From assembly GCF_000027165.1 (NCBI RefSeq), contig NC_013853.1, positions 310,001-374,000 of the forward strand: a stretch of 64,000 bases of DNA, written 5' to 3'. Positions 27,748-37,841 of the stretch are shown piece after piece (the stretch's first letter is position 1; each line of letters begins with the position of its first letter). A program made the position numbers and the translations under genes. This DNA is from Streptococcus mitis B6. Lineage in GTDB: Bacteria; Bacillota; Bacilli; Lactobacillales; Streptococcaceae. Under the pieces are notes generated by a model. The model did not search any database and had not been told where the DNA came from. It saw only the letters and a list, made by a program, of their open reading frames with translations.

Positions 27748-30700
27748 ATGAAGAATCTATTTTTTGAAAGACGTTGTCGTTACAGTATTCGTAAGTTATC
27801 AGTCGGGGCCTGCTCACTGATGATTGGGGCTGTTTTATTTGCTGGTCCAGCCTTGGCAGAAGAAACTGTAGTTCCTGAAAATAAGGGAGCCAATACAGAG
27901 CTTGTTTCAGGAGAGAGTGAGCATCCAACTAATGAAGCTGACAAGCAGCATGAAGGAGAACATGCTAGAGAAAATAAGCCAGAAAAGGCAGAAGGAGTAG
28001 CGACAGCATCTGAAACTGCTTCGCCAGCAATCAATGAAGCTGCAACTACTGAAACCGCAGAAGCAGCTAGCGTAGCTAAACCAGAGGAAAAACCAAGTGA
28101 GGTGGCTGCAGAAACACCAACTGCAGAAGAAAAACCAAAGTCCAACAAGGAAAAGGAAACAAAACCTGAAGTAACTAGCCAGGGGGACGAGTCTAAGCCA
28201 GCAGCAGAAGCTAATAAGACTGAAAAAGAAGTCCAGCCAGATGTCCCTAAAAATGTAGAAAAAACATTAAAACCAAAGGAAATCAAATTTAATTCTTGGG
28301 AAGATTTGTTAAAATGGGAACCAGGTGCTCGTGAAGATGATGCTATTAACCGTGGCTCTGTTGCCCTTGCTTCACGTCGGACAGGTCATTTAGTCAATGA
28401 AAAAGCTAGCAAGGAAGCAAAAGTACAAGCCCTATCCAACACCAATTCTAAAGCAAAAGACCAATCTTCTGTTGGTGGAGAAGAGTTTAAGGCTTATGCT
28501 TTTGATTATTGGCAATATCTAGATTCAATGGTCTTCTGGGAAGGTCTCGTTCCAACTCCTGACGTTATTGATGCAGGTCACCGTAACGGGGTTCCTGTAT
28601 ATGGTACACTCTTCTTCAACTGGTCTAATAGTATTGCAGATCAAGAAAAATTTGCTGAAGCTTTGAAGCAAGACCCAGATGGTAGCTTCCCAATTGCCCG
28701 TAAATTGGTAGACATGGCGAAATATTATGGCTATGATGGCTACTTCATCAACCAAGAAACGACTGGAGATTTGGTTAAACCTCTTGGAGAAAAGATGCGC
28801 AAGTTTATGCTCTATACCAAGGAATATGCTACTAAAGTAAATCACCCAATCAAGTATTCTTGGTATGATGCCATGACTTATAACTATGGACGCTACCACC
28901 AAGATGGTTTGGGAGAATACAACTACCAATTCATGCAACCAGAAGGAGACAAGCTTCCAGCAGATAACTTCTTTGCTAACTTTAACTGGGATAAGGCTAA
29001 AAATGATTACACTATTACAATTGCCAACTGGATTGGTCGTAATCCTTATGATGTGTTTGCAGGTTTGGAGTTACAACAGGGTGGTTCCTACAAGACCAAG
29101 GTTAAGTGGAATGACATTTTAGATGAAAATGGGAAATTGCGCCTTTCTCTTGGTTTGTTTGCCCCAGATACCATCACAAGTTTAGGGAAAACGGGTGAAG
29201 ATTATCATAAAAATGAAGATATCTTCTTTACGGGTTACCAAGGTGATCCTACTGGCCAAAAACCAGGTGACAAAGATTGGTATGGTATTGCTAACCTAGT
29301 TGCGGACCGTACGCCAGCGGTAGGTCATACCTTTACTACTTCTTTTAATACAGGTCATGGTAAAAAATGGTTCGTAGATGGTAAGGTTTCTAAGGATTCT
29401 GAGTGGAATTACCGTTCAGTTTCAGGTGTTCTTCCAACATGGCGCTGGTGGCAAAAATCAACTGGTGATAAGTTGAAAGCAAGCTATGATTTTGAAGATG
29501 CTTATAATGGTGGAACTTCTCTCAAATTTGCAGGGGATCTTTCAGGTGCGACCAAGCAAGATGTTAATTTGTACTCTACTCGCTTGAAGGTGACAGATAC
29601 CACCAAATTGCATGTTGCCCATAAAGGAGGCAAGGGTACCAAGGTTTATGTAGAATTTGCAACCAAGAAAGATTATACCTACGGTGATGAAGCTGCCCGT
29701 AGAGAATTGACAGTTTCAGATAACTGGACTACCGATGATTTTGATTTGAGTGCCTTGGCAGGTAAAACAATTTACGGTATTAAACTCTATTTTGAAAATG
29801 ATAAAGACTTAAAAGGTTATCAATTTAACCTGGGGCAATTGACCATCAGCAATAATCAAGATGCTCCTCAGGCCCCAACCACAGTAGCTGTAGCTAAACA
29901 AGTCCTTAAAAATGCCCAAGAAGCGGAAGCAGTTGTGCAATTTAAAGGCAACAAGGATGTAGATTTCTATGAAGTTTACGAAAAAGATGGAGACAGCTGG
30001 AAATTACTAACTGGCTCATCTTCTACAACCATTTATCTACCAAAAGTTAGCCGTTCAGCAAGTGCTCAGGGTACAACTCAAGAACTGAAGGTTGTAGCAG
30101 TTGGTAAAAATGGGATTCGTTCAGAAGCTGCAACAACAACATTTGATTGGGGGATGACTGTAAAAGACACCAGCCTACCAAAACCACTAGCTGAAAATAT
30201 CGTTCCTGGTGCAACAGTTATTGGCAGTACTTTCCCTAAGACTGAAGGTGGAGAAGGTATCGAAGGCATGTTGAACGGTACCATTACCAGTCTGTCTGAC
30301 AAGTGGTCTTCTGGACAGTTAAGCGGTAGTGTGGATATTCGTTTGACACAACCACGTACAGTTGTTAGATGGGTGATGGACCATGCTGGAGCTGGTGGAG
30401 AATCTGTAAACGATGGTTTGATGAACACCAAAGACTTTGACCTCTATTATAAAGATGCGGATGGTCAATGGAAATTGGCTAAGGAAGTTCGTGGCAATAA
30501 AGCTCATGTTACAGATATTACCCTTGATAAACCAATCGCAGCTCAAGATTGGCGCTTGAATGTTGTCACTTCTGACAATGGAACCCCATGGAAGGCTATT
30601 CGTATCTATAACTGGAAAATGTATGAAAAGCTTGATACTGAGAGTGTCAATATTCCGATGGCCAAGGCTGCAGCCCGTTCTCTAGGTAACAACAAGGTGC

Positions 30701-33021
30701 AAGTTGGTTTTGCGGATGTACCAGCTGGAGCAACCATTACCGTTTATGATAATCCAAATTCTCAAACTCCGCTTGCAACCTTGAAGAGCGAAGTTGGAGG
30801 AGATCTAGCAAGTGCACCATTGGATTTGACAAATCAATCTGGTCTTCTTTACTATCGTACTCAATTACCAGGTAAGGAAATTAGTAATGTCCTAGCAGTT
30901 TCTGTTCCAAAAGATGACAGAAGAATCAAGTCAGTTAGTCTAGAAACAGGACCTAAGAAAACAAGCTATGCTGAAGGGGAGGATTTGGACCTTAGAGGTG
31001 GTGTTCTTCGAGTTCAGTATGAAGGAGGAGCTGAGGACGAACTCATTCGCCTAACTCACGCAGGTGTATCAGTTTCAGGCTTTGACACGCATCATAAGGG
31101 AGAACAAAATCTTACTCTCCAATATTTGGGTCAACCGGTAAATGCGAATTTGGCAGTAACTGTCACTAGCCAGGATGAAGCAAGTCCGAAAACTATTTTG
31201 GGAATTGAAGTGAGTCAGGAACCGAAAAAAGATTTCCTAGTTGGGGATAGCTTAGACTTGTCAGAAGGACGCTTTGCAGTGGCTTATAGCAATGACACTA
31301 TGGAAGAACATTCCTTTACTGATGAGGGGGTTGAAATTTCTGGTTACGATGCTCAAAAGACTGGTCGTCAAACCTTGAAGCTTCGTTACCAAGGTCATGA
31401 AGTCAACTTTGATGTTTTGGTATCTCCAAAAGCAGCATTGAACGATGAGTACCTTAAACAAAAGTTAGCAGAAGTTGAAGCAGCTAAGAACAAGGTGGTC
31501 TATAACTTTGCTTCACCAGAAGTAAAAGAAGCCTTCCTGAAAGCAATTGAAGCGGCCGAGCAAGTCTTGAAAGACCATGAAACTAGCACTCAAGATCAGG
31601 TGAATGATCGTCTCAATAAATTGACAGAAGCTCATAAAGCTCTGAATGGTCAAGAGAAATTTACGGAAGAAAAGACAGAACTCGATCGCTTAACAAGTGA
31701 GGCTCAAGAACTCTTAGCTTCAAAACCAAACCATCCTTCAGGTTCTGCTCTAGCCCCACTTCTTGAGAAGAACAAGGTCTTGATTGAAAAAGTAGATTTG
31801 AGTCCAGAAGAGCTTGCAACAGCGAAACAGAGTCTAAAAGATCTGGTTGCTTTATTGAAAGAAGACAAGCCAGCAGTCTTTTCTGATAGTAAAACAGGTG
31901 TTGAAGTACACTTCTCAAATAAAGAGAAGACTGTTATCAAGGGCTTGAAAGTAGAGCGTGTTCAAGCAAGTGCCGAAGAGAAGAAATACTTTGCTGGAGA
32001 AGATGCTCATGTCTTTGAAATAGAAGGCCTAGATGAAAAAGGTCAAGACGTTGATCTCTCTTACGCTTCTATTGTGAAAATTCCAATTGAAAAAGATAAG
32101 AAAGTGAAGAAAGTCTTCTTCTTACCTGAAGGCAAAGAAGCGGTAGAATTGGCTTTTGAACAAACGGAGAGTCATGTTATCTTTACAGCACCACACTTTA
32201 CTCATTACGCCTTTGTTTATGAGTCTGTTGAAAAACCACAACCTGCTAAACCAGTAGAAAAAGTTATTTCAAGCAAGGAACCAGCTGAAGGTGTCAAGAA
32301 TTTGGTTGTGGATACTCCGAAATTAGAAGTTGAAGAGACAAGTATCGCCTTCGAACGCCAAGAACGTCCCAATCCAAATCTCACAGTCGGTCAACGTCAA
32401 CTTGTCCAAACAGGAGTTGAGGGACAAATTCGTCGCTTGATTGAAGTAGATAGCCAAGGCAATCGTACCCTTCGCGCTACAGAAGTTTTGAAAGAAGCAA
32501 GTCCTGAAATCGTGGAAGTAGGTACTGGTCTAATCCCTGCCAATCCAGCACCACAAAACACAACCCTTCCAAAACCTACTAATCAACCGGCGTATGATCA
32601 ACAAAAGGCTCCTAAATTGGAAGTTCAAGAGGAAAAGGTTGCCTTTGATCGTCAAGAACATGAAAATGCTGATATGCTAGTTGGGGAACAACGAATCATC
32701 ATACAGGGACGAGATGGTCTGTTAAGACATGTCTTTGAAGTTGATGAAAACGGTCAACGTCGCCTTCGTTCAACAGAAGTCATCCAAGAGGCGATTCCAG
32801 AAATTGTTGAAATTGGAACAAAAGTAAAAACAGAACCAGCAGTAGCGCCTACACAAGAAAAAACAGCCCAAAATACAGCAGCTAAATCAGAAGAAGCAAG
32901 TAGCCAATTGCCAAATACAGGAACTAATGATGCCAATGAAGCCCTAATAGCAGGATTGGCAAGTCTTGGTCTTGCTAGTTTAGCCTTGACATTGAAACAG
33001 AAAAAAGAGGATGAAGATTAA
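27748..33021 (+). CDS. endoD: Cell-wall-anchored endo-beta-N-acetylglucosaminidase (GH85, Endo-D type)
   Basis: 1757 residues. YSIRK-type signal peptide (RYSIRKLSVGACSLMIG), a Glu/Lys/Pro-rich spacer to about residue 190, a GH85 domain (about 190-600) with the catalytic pair in YFINQETTGD (Asn335, Glu337), then carbohydrate-binding beta-sandwich regions (about 600-980). These are followed by two bacterial Ig-like domains (about 1055-1215), FIVAR-type helical repeats (about 1225-1370), two G5 domains (about 1527-1594 and 1627-1692) and LPNTG at 1721-1725 with a sortase-type hydrophobic tail. The enzyme cleaves the chitobiose core of N-glycans and releases host glycans as food. It is about 100 residues longer than the pneumococcal protein as I recall it. 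Confidence 0.93.
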   Translation: MKNLFFERRCRYSIRKLSVGACSLMIGAVLFAGPALAEETVVPENKGANTELVSGESEHPTNEADKQHEGEHARENKPEKAEGVATASETASPAINEAATTETAEAASVAKPEEKPSEVAAETPTAEEKPKSNKEKETKPEVTSQGDESKPAAEANKTEKEVQPDVPKNVEKTLKPKEIKFNSWEDLLKWEPGAREDDAINRGSVALASRRTGHLVNEKASKEAKVQALSNTNSKAKDQSSVGGEEFKAYAFDYWQYLDSMVFWEGLVPTPDVIDAGHRNGVPVYGTLFFNWSNSIADQEKFAEALKQDPDGSFPIARKLVDMAKYYGYDGYFINQETTGDLVKPLGEKMRKFMLYTKEYATKVNHPIKYSWYDAMTYNYGRYHQDGLGEYNYQFMQPEGDKLPADNFFANFNWDKAKNDYTITIANWIGRNPYDVFAGLELQQGGSYKTKVKWNDILDENGKLRLSLGLFAPDTITSLGKTGEDYHKNEDIFFTGYQGDPTGQKPGDKDWYGIANLVADRTPAVGHTFTTSFNTGHGKKWFVDGKVSKDSEWNYRSVSGVLPTWRWWQKSTGDKLKASYDFEDAYNGGTSLKFAGDLSGATKQDVNLYSTRLKVTDTTKLHVAHKGGKGTKVYVEFATKKDYTYGDEAARRELTVSDNWTTDDFDLSALAGKTIYGIKLYFENDKDLKGYQFNLGQLTISNNQDAPQAPTTVAVAKQVLKNAQEAEAVVQFKGNKDVDFYEVYEKDGDSWKLLTGSSSTTIYLPKVSRSASAQGTTQELKVVAVGKNGIRSEAATTTFDWGMTVKDTSLPKPLAENIVPGATVIGSTFPKTEGGEGIEGMLNGTITSLSDKWSSGQLSGSVDIRLTQPRTVVRWVMDHAGAGGESVNDGLMNTKDFDLYYKDADGQWKLAKEVRGNKAHVTDITLDKPIAAQDWRLNVVTSDNGTPWKAIRIYNWKMYEKLDTESVNIPMAKAAARSLGNNKVQVGFADVPAGATITVYDNPNSQTPLATLKSEVGGDLASAPLDLTNQSGLLYYRTQLPGKEISNVLAVSVPKDDRRIKSVSLETGPKKTSYAEGEDLDLRGGVLRVQYEGGAEDELIRLTHAGVSVSGFDTHHKGEQNLTLQYLGQPVNANLAVTVTSQDEASPKTILGIEVSQEPKKDFLVGDSLDLSEGRFAVAYSNDTMEEHSFTDEGVEISGYDAQKTGRQTLKLRYQGHEVNFDVLVSPKAALNDEYLKQKLAEVEAAKNKVVYNFASPEVKEAFLKAIEAAEQVLKDHETSTQDQVNDRLNKLTEAHKALNGQEKFTEEKTELDRLTSEAQELLASKPNHPSGSALAPLLEKNKVLIEKVDLSPEELATAKQSLKDLVALLKEDKPAVFSDSKTGVEVHFSNKEKTVIKGLKVERVQASAEEKKYFAGEDAHVFEIEGLDEKGQDVDLSYASIVKIPIEKDKKVKKVFFLPEGKEAVELAFEQTESHVIFTAPHFTHYAFVYESVEKPQPAKPVEKVISSKEPAEGVKNLVVDTPKLEVEETSIAFERQERPNPNLTVGQRQLVQTGVEGQIRRLIEVDSQGNRTLRATEVLKEASPEIVEVGTGLIPANPAPQNTTLPKPTNQPAYDQQKAPKLEVQEEKVAFDRQEHENADMLVGEQRIIIQGRDGLLRHVFEVDENGQRRLRSTEVIQEAIPEIVEIGTKVKTEPAVAPTQEKTAQNTAAKSEEASSQLPNTGTNDANEALIAGLASLGLASLALTLKQKKEDED

Positions 33022-33065
33022 ATATCGAAAAATCTTGTGAAATCTTTCCTTATATTTCCAAAGTG

Positions 33066-33074
33066 TGATATAAT
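33066..33074 (+). promoter_or_regulatory. pgk promoter, extended -10
   Basis: TGATATAAT with TATAAT at 33069-33074; ATG at 33111. No strong -35 is present. Confidence 0.65.
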
Positions 33075-33110
33075 AGTTTCGAATAAAATAAATAAAGGGG
33101 TTTTTGTAAC

Positions 33111-34307
33111 ATGGCAAAACTTACTGTTAAAGACGTTGACTTGAAAGGTAAAAAAGTCCTCGTTCGTGTTGACTTCAACGTACCATTGAAAGATGGCGTA
33201 ATCACTAACGACAACCGTATCACAGCAGCTCTTCCAACTATTAAGTACATCATCGAACAAGGTGGACGTGCAATTCTTTTCTCTCACCTTGGACGTGTGA
33301 AAGAAGAAGCTGATAAAGCTGGTAAATCACTTGCTCCTGTAGCAGCAGACTTGGCAGCTAAATTGGGGCAAGACGTTGTTTTCCCAGGTGTTACTCGTGG
33401 TGCTGAATTGGAAGCAGCTATCAACGCTCTTGAAGATGGACAAGTTCTCTTGGTTGAAAACACTCGTTACGAAGATGTTGACGGCAAGAAAGAATCTAAA
33501 AACGATCCTGAACTTGGTAAATACTGGGCATCACTTGGAGATGGTATCTTCGTAAACGATGCATTCGGTACAGCTCACCGTGCACACGCATCTAACGTTG
33601 GTATCTCAGCAAACGTTGAAAAAGCAGTTGCTGGTTTCCTTCTTGAAAACGAAATTGCTTACATCCAAGAAGCAGTTGAAACTCCAGAACGTCCATTTGT
33701 GGCTATCCTTGGTGGTTCAAAAGTTTCAGACAAGATCGGTGTTATCGAAAACTTGCTTGAAAAAGCTGATAAAGTCCTTATCGGTGGTGGTATGACTTAC
33801 ACATTCTACAAGGCACAAGGTATCGAAATCGGTAACTCACTTGTAGAAGAAGACAAATTGGATGTTGCGAAAGCTCTTCTTGAAAAAGCAAACGGTAAAT
33901 TGATCTTGCCAGTTGACTCAAAAGAAGCTAACGCATTTGCTGGCTACACTGAAGTGCGTGACACTGAAGGTGAAGCAGTTTCTGAAGGCTTCCTTGGTCT
34001 TGACATCGGTCCAAAATCTATCGCTAAATTTGACGAAGCTTTGACTGGTGCCAAAACAGTTGTATGGAACGGACCTATGGGTGTATTTGAAAACCCAGAC
34101 TTCCAAGCTGGTACAATCGGTGTGATGGACGCTATCGTGAAACAACCAGGCGTTAAATCAATCATCGGTGGTGGTGACTCAGCTGCTGCAGCGATTAACC
34201 TTGGCCGTGCAGACAAGTTCTCATGGATTAGTACGGGCGGAGGCGCTTCAATGGAACTTCTCGAAGGTAAAGTTCTTCCAGGACTTGCAGCCTTGACAGA
34301 AAAATAA
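33111..34307 (+). CDS. pgk: Phosphoglycerate kinase
   Basis: 398 residues. Substrate-binding [17 protein letters not shown] and NDAFGTAHR in the N-terminal domain and nucleotide-binding GGGDSAAAA with [12 protein letters not shown] in the C-terminal domain. It makes ATP from 1,3-bisphosphoglycerate in glycolysis. The codon bias (CGT, GGT, AAC, TTC, CTT) is that of a highly expressed gene and stronger than in its neighbours. Monocistronic. Confidence 0.97.
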   Translation: MAKLTVKDVDLKGKKVLVRVDFNVPLKDGVITNDNRITAALPTIKYIIEQGGRAILFSHLGRVKEEADKAGKSLAPVAADLAAKLGQDVVFPGVTRGAELEAAINALEDGQVLLVENTRYEDVDGKKESKNDPELGKYWASLGDGIFVNDAFGTAHRAHASNVGISANVEKAVAGFLLENEIAYIQEAVETPERPFVAILGGSKVSDKIGVIENLLEKADKVLIGGGMTYTFYKAQGIEIGNSLVEEDKLDVAKALLEKANGKLILPVDSKEANAFAGYTEVRDTEGEAVSEGFLGLDIGPKSIAKFDEALTGAKTVVWNGPMGVFENPDFQAGTIGVMDAIVKQPGVKSIIGGGDSAAAAINLGRADKFSWISTGGGASMELLEGKVLPGLAALTEK

Positions 34308-34324
34308 GATTTTATAAATAAATC

Positions 34325-34359
34325 AAAGAAGAGAGGGATGAAAGTTCCTCTTTTCTTTT
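34325..34359 (+). terminator. pgk terminator
   Basis: Stem AAAGAAGAGAGG / CCTCTTTTCTTT with a ten-base loop. Confidence 0.7.
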
Positions 34360-34442
34360 GCTTAAAATAAAAACGCTTCCTCTCAACTATTCCTCATAAA
34401 ATCACCCAAATTATGATAAAATGGAAATAGAAAGTTGAGATT

Positions 34443-34970
34443 ATGAGTTATTTTAAAAAATATAAATTCGATAAATCCCAGTTCAAACTTGGTATGCGAA
34501 CCTTTAAAACAGGTATTGCTGTTTTTCTAGTTCTCTTGATTTTTGGCTTTTTTGGCTGGAAAGGTCTTCAAATTGGTGCTTTGACAGCTGTTTTTAGTTT
34601 GAGGGAGAGTTTTGATAAGAGTGTTCATTTTGGGACTTCGCGTATTCTAGGAAATAGTATCGGTGGCCTCTATGCCCTAGTCTTCTTCTTATTAAATACC
34701 TTTTTCCACGAAGCCTTTTGGGTGACCTTAGTTGTTGTTCCAATCTGCACCATGTTAACCATTATGACAAATGTAGCCATGAATAACAAAGCAGGGGTTA
34801 TTGGTGGTGTAGCAGCTATGTTAATCATTACCCTATCGATTCCGAGTGGCGAAACAATTTTGTACGTATTTGCGCGTGTATCAGAAACTTTCATGGGAGT
34901 TTTTGTCGCAATTCTTGTAAATTACGATATTGACCGTATTCGGCGCTTTTTAGAGAAAAAAGAAAAATAA
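34443..34970 (+). CDS. Aromatic acid exporter family (ArAE/DUF939) membrane protein
   Basis: 175 residues, four to five membrane segments (about 20-40, 60-90, 95-115, 120-140, 145-165), with LRESFDKSVHFGTSRILGN typical of the FUSC/ArAE_1 N-terminal domain. Full-length ArAE proteins have a C-terminal cytoplasmic half that is absent here, but short versions of this size are usual in streptococci. A TGATAAAAT element precedes it. Its stop codon directly abuts the GlnR operator. Substrate unknown. Confidence 0.8.
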   Translation: MSYFKKYKFDKSQFKLGMRTFKTGIAVFLVLLIFGFFGWKGLQIGALTAVFSLRESFDKSVHFGTSRILGNSIGGLYALVFFLLNTFFHEAFWVTLVVVPICTMLTIMTNVAMNNKAGVIGGVAAMLIITLSIPSGETILYVFARVSETFMGVFVAILVNYDIDRIRRFLEKKEK

Positions 34971-34987
34971 TGTTACATTTTATAACA
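34971..34987 (+). promoter_or_regulatory. GlnR operator
   Basis: TGTTACATTTTATAACA is a perfect match to the GlnR/TnrA consensus TGTNAN7TNACA. It ends seven bases upstream of the -35 of the glnR promoter, as expected for autorepression of glnRA. Confidence 0.9.
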
Positions 34988-34994
34988 TTATCAA

Positions 34995-35023
34995 TTGACG
35001 TTTGTCTTTTTTTAGACTATAAT
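34995..35023 (+). promoter_or_regulatory. glnRA promoter
   Basis: TTGACG at 34995-35000, 17 bases, TATAAT at 35018-35023, just downstream of the GlnR box. Confidence 0.88.
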
Positions 35024-35046
35024 AGACAGAAAGAAGGAAATTGTAA

Positions 35047-35403
35047 ATGAAGGAAAAAGAATTTCGCCGAAATATGGCTGTTTTTCCTATCGGCAGTGTT
35101 ATGAAGTTGACCGATCTATCGGCGCGCCAGATTCGTTATTATGAAGATCAAGAGTTGATTAAGCCTGATCGAAACGAAGGGAACCGTCGCATGTATTCCT
35201 TGAATGACATGGATCGTCTGCTTGAAATCAAAGATTATATCTCTGAAGGTTATAATATCGCTGCCATTAAGAAAAAATATGCTGAACGTGAAGCGAAATC
35301 CAAGAAAGCGGTGAGTCAGACTGAGGTGCGTCGTGCGCTTCACAATGAACTCCTCCAACAGGGACGCTTTGCTTCAGTACGGTCACCTTTTGGTCGCGGT
35401 TAG
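35047..35403 (+). CDS. glnR: Nitrogen-metabolism repressor GlnR
   Basis: 118 residues, MerR family: the winged helix-turn-helix reads MKLTDLSARQIRYYEDQELI and the C-terminal tail, which in other Firmicutes senses feedback-inhibited glutamine synthetase, is present. GlnR represses glnRA, glnPQ and gdhA when glutamine is plentiful. It is co-transcribed with glnA, 36 bases downstream. Confidence 0.95.
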   Translation: MKEKEFRRNMAVFPIGSVMKLTDLSARQIRYYEDQELIKPDRNEGNRRMYSLNDMDRLLEIKDYISEGYNIAAIKKKYAEREAKSKKAVSQTEVRRALHNELLQQGRFASVRSPFGRG

Positions 35404-35439
35404 GCAACCGCAAGTAGTCATATATTAAGGAGAAAACTC

Positions 35440-36786
35440 ATGCCAATCACAGCTGCAGATATTCGTCGTGAAGTCAAGGAAAAAAATGTTACCTTTATTC
35501 GTCTTATGTTCTCAGATATTTTGGGAACCATGAAAAACGTCGAAATTCCTGCCACAGATGAACAGTTAGATAAAGTCTTGTCAAATAAGGCTATGTTTGA
35601 TGGATCTTCTATTGAAGGTTTTGTACGTATCAATGAGTCAGATATGTACTTACATCCTGACTTGGATACATGGACAGTCTTCCCATGGGGAGATGAAAAT
35701 GGAAGTGTTGCAGGTTTGATCTGTGATGTCTATACAACAGAAGGTGAGCCATTTGCAGGTGATCCTCGTGGCAATTTGAAACGTGCTCTTCGTCACATGG
35801 AAGAAGTTGGATTCAAATCCTTCAACCTTGGACCAGAGCCAGAATTCTTCCTATTTAAACTGGATGAAAATGGAAACCCAACACTTGAAGTAAATGACAA
35901 GGGTGGCTACTTTGATTTGGCGCCTACTGACCTTGCGGACAACACACGTCGTGAGATTGTCAATGTCTTGACCAAAATGGGATTTGAAGTAGAAGCGAGT
36001 CACCACGAGGTTGCGGTTGGACAGCATGAGATTGACTTCAAGTACGATGAAGTCCTCCGTGCTTGTGATAAAATTCAAATCTTTAAACTTGTTGTTAAAA
36101 CCATTGCTCGCAAACATGGTCTTTACGCAACCTTTATGGCAAAACCAAAATTTGGTATTGCTGGATCAGGTATGCACTGTAATATGTCCTTGTTTGATGC
36201 AGAAGGAAATAACGCCTTCTTTGATCCAAATGATCCAAAAGGGATGCAGTTGTCAGAAACTGCCTACCATTTCCTCGGCGGTTTGATCAAGCATGCCTAC
36301 AACTTTACAGCTATTACGAACCCAACAGTTAACTCCTACAAACGTTTGGTTCCAGGTTATGAAGCGCCGGTTTATATCGCTTGGGCAGGACGTAACCGTT
36401 CACCACTTGTTCGCGTGCCAGCTTCACGTGGTATGGGAACTCGTCTTGAGTTGCGTTCAGTGGATCCAATGGCGAACCCTTACATCGCTATGGCTGTTCT
36501 TTTGGAAGTTGGTCTGCATGGTATTGAAAATAAAATCGAAGCACCAGCTCCTATCGAAGAAAATATCTACATCATGACAGCAGAAGAGCGTAAGGAAGCT
36601 GGTATTACAGACCTTCCATCAACTCTTCACAACGCTTTGAAAGCTTTGACAGAAGATGAAGTTGTCAGAGCGGCTCTTGGAGAGCATATCTATACTAGTT
36701 TCCTTGAAGCCAAGCGAATCGAATGGGCAAGTTATGCAACCTTTGTTTCACAATGGGAAATTGATAATTATTTAGACCTTTACTAA
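35440..36786 (+). CDS. glnA: Glutamine synthetase, type I
   Basis: 448 residues, GSI-alpha length. The signature regions are [13 protein letters not shown], the ATP-binding [17 protein letters not shown] and the catalytic [17 protein letters not shown]. It condenses glutamate and ammonia with ATP; the glutamine-bound enzyme is the co-sensor for GlnR. Good AAGGAGAAA ribosome site. Confidence 0.97.
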   Translation: MPITAADIRREVKEKNVTFIRLMFSDILGTMKNVEIPATDEQLDKVLSNKAMFDGSSIEGFVRINESDMYLHPDLDTWTVFPWGDENGSVAGLICDVYTTEGEPFAGDPRGNLKRALRHMEEVGFKSFNLGPEPEFFLFKLDENGNPTLEVNDKGGYFDLAPTDLADNTRREIVNVLTKMGFEVEASHHEVAVGQHEIDFKYDEVLRACDKIQIFKLVVKTIARKHGLYATFMAKPKFGIAGSGMHCNMSLFDAEGNNAFFDPNDPKGMQLSETAYHFLGGLIKHAYNFTAITNPTVNSYKRLVPGYEAPVYIAWAGRNRSPLVRVPASRGMGTRLELRSVDPMANPYIAMAVLLEVGLHGIENKIEAPAPIEENIYIMTAEERKEAGITDLPSTLHNALKALTEDEVVRAALGEHIYTSFLEAKRIEWASYATFVSQWEIDNYLDLY

Positions 36787-36804
36787 TACTAATTAATATA
36801 GAAG

Positions 36805-36835
36805 AAAGATTGCCTGAGGGTGGTCTTTTTTTTCT
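36805..36835 (+). terminator. glnRA terminator
   Basis: Stem AAAGATTGCC / GGTGGTCTTT followed by eight T. Confidence 0.85.
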
Positions 36836-36849
36836 TGCTTTTTATATCG

Positions 36850-36890
36850 AGGTGTGATATATTTTATATAACGAAGTGCGATATATTGAA
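36850..36890 (+). promoter_or_regulatory. AT-rich repeated boxes before padR (possible PadR operator)
   Basis: Two direct copies of G(T/C)GATATATT, within GGTGTGATATATT and GTGCGATATATT, about 28 bases apart, with ATATATTTTATATA between. PadR proteins bind ATATxxxxATAT-like palindromes in their own promoters, so autoregulation is plausible. Confidence 0.45.
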
Positions 36891-36911
36891 CTGGATAGGA
36901 GGTGGATGCAA

Positions 36912-37232
36912 ATGGAATTAACGGATAAGATTCGTCGAGTTTATCTTCCGATGACGGAAACGGGTTTTTATATCTTGTTCTGTCTGCAAAAGGAAGGTCA
37001 TGGTTATAGTATTACGCAAAAGGTCAAGGAGATGACGGATTCGCAAGTTTCGATTAGTCCTGGAACTATGTATGGAACCTTGTCAAAAATGGAAAAGGAT
37101 GGTTTGATTTTCTTTGTCCGCGAAGAGGAAAAACGGAAAATCTATCAGATAACAGACTTGGGACGAAAAGTCTTAGATATTGAATTGAAGCGTATTGAAC
37201 GGCTCTATAGAAACAGTCGGGAGGAAGGATGA
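36912..37232 (+). CDS. PadR-family transcriptional regulator
   Basis: 106 residues. The PadR winged helix is complete: YLPMTETGFYILFCLQKEGH, VSISPGTMYGTLSKMEKDGL and KIYQITDLGRKVL. It probably represses its own operon. Start 36912 (MELTDKIRRVYLP) is chosen because AGGAGG at 36898-36903 is at the right distance; the ATG at 36906 is too close. It overlaps the first DUF2812 gene by four bases, the standard PadR-DUF2812 pairing. Confidence 0.88.
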   Translation: MELTDKIRRVYLPMTETGFYILFCLQKEGHGYSITQKVKEMTDSQVSISPGTMYGTLSKMEKDGLIFFVREEEKRKIYQITDLGRKVLDIELKRIERLYRNSREEG

Positions 37233-37807
37233 TGGAAAAGAAAATTGTTTATCGAATTTTTACAATTGCGGATTATGAGAGGGAGGCTCTATACTTTAGA
37301 GAAATGCATGCTAAGGGCTGGAAACTTAGGAAAGTAAGCTATTCTATCTTATTGTTTGCAGTTAAGTATACCTTTGAAAAATGTCACCCTGAGCAAGTGT
37401 CTTATCAGTTGGATTTTTACCCAATGGAAAAATCAGAGAGAGCCTCCTATTTACAACTATTTAAAGACTGTGGCTGGGAGCATATTACAGACTTTAATAG
37501 TTTTTCCTATTTTAGAAAAGTACATTCTGAAATTGAATCGGATGCAGAATTTGAAATTTATAATGATGCCACTGGGAAGTTAGCTATGGTTAATCGCATT
37601 TTAAGCCTGCGATTAGTACCTGTTTTACTTTTGCTAGCCATACATATACCATTCTTACTTAAATTGCTCAATAGAAGTAATGCGTATGGTCTATGTAGTT
37701 TTCTTGCGGTCGGGCTAGATGTTTTCTTGTCTTTAATCCTTTTGTTAATAGTTGCCTATATTGGCTGGAAGCTATGGAATAAAAAGAAGGAATTGTCAGA
37801 TTTATGA
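37229..37807 (+). CDS. DUF2812 membrane protein (first copy)
   Basis: 192 residues. An N-terminal DUF2812 region opens YRIFTIADYEREALYFREMH, contains GWKLRKVSYSILLFAVKYTF and later KDCGWEHI, and is followed by two C-terminal membrane helices (about 123-145 and 160-182). Function of DUF2812 is unknown; it is nearly always beside a PadR regulator and may be an envelope-stress component or PadR partner. ATGA overlap with padR. Confidence 0.85.
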   Translation: MMEKKIVYRIFTIADYEREALYFREMHAKGWKLRKVSYSILLFAVKYTFEKCHPEQVSYQLDFYPMEKSERASYLQLFKDCGWEHITDFNSFSYFRKVHSEIESDAEFEIYNDATGKLAMVNRILSLRLVPVLLLLAIHIPFLLKLLNRSNAYGLCSFLAVGLDVFLSLILLLIVAYIGWKLWNKKKELSDL

Positions 37808-37841
37808 TAGGATAGGTATGCTCAAAATTGGAGGGGAAGTC

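Noticed and set aside
28525..28938. Antisense open frame of 137 codons within the endoglycosidase gene, with similar ones in infB and nusA
   Set aside because: Produced by biased codon use on the coding strand; no ribosome site and no family pattern.
33076..33084. TTCGAATA near pgk, another cin-box-like octamer
   Set aside because: It lies downstream of the pgk -10 and mismatches the consensus; pgk is a constitutive glycolytic gene.
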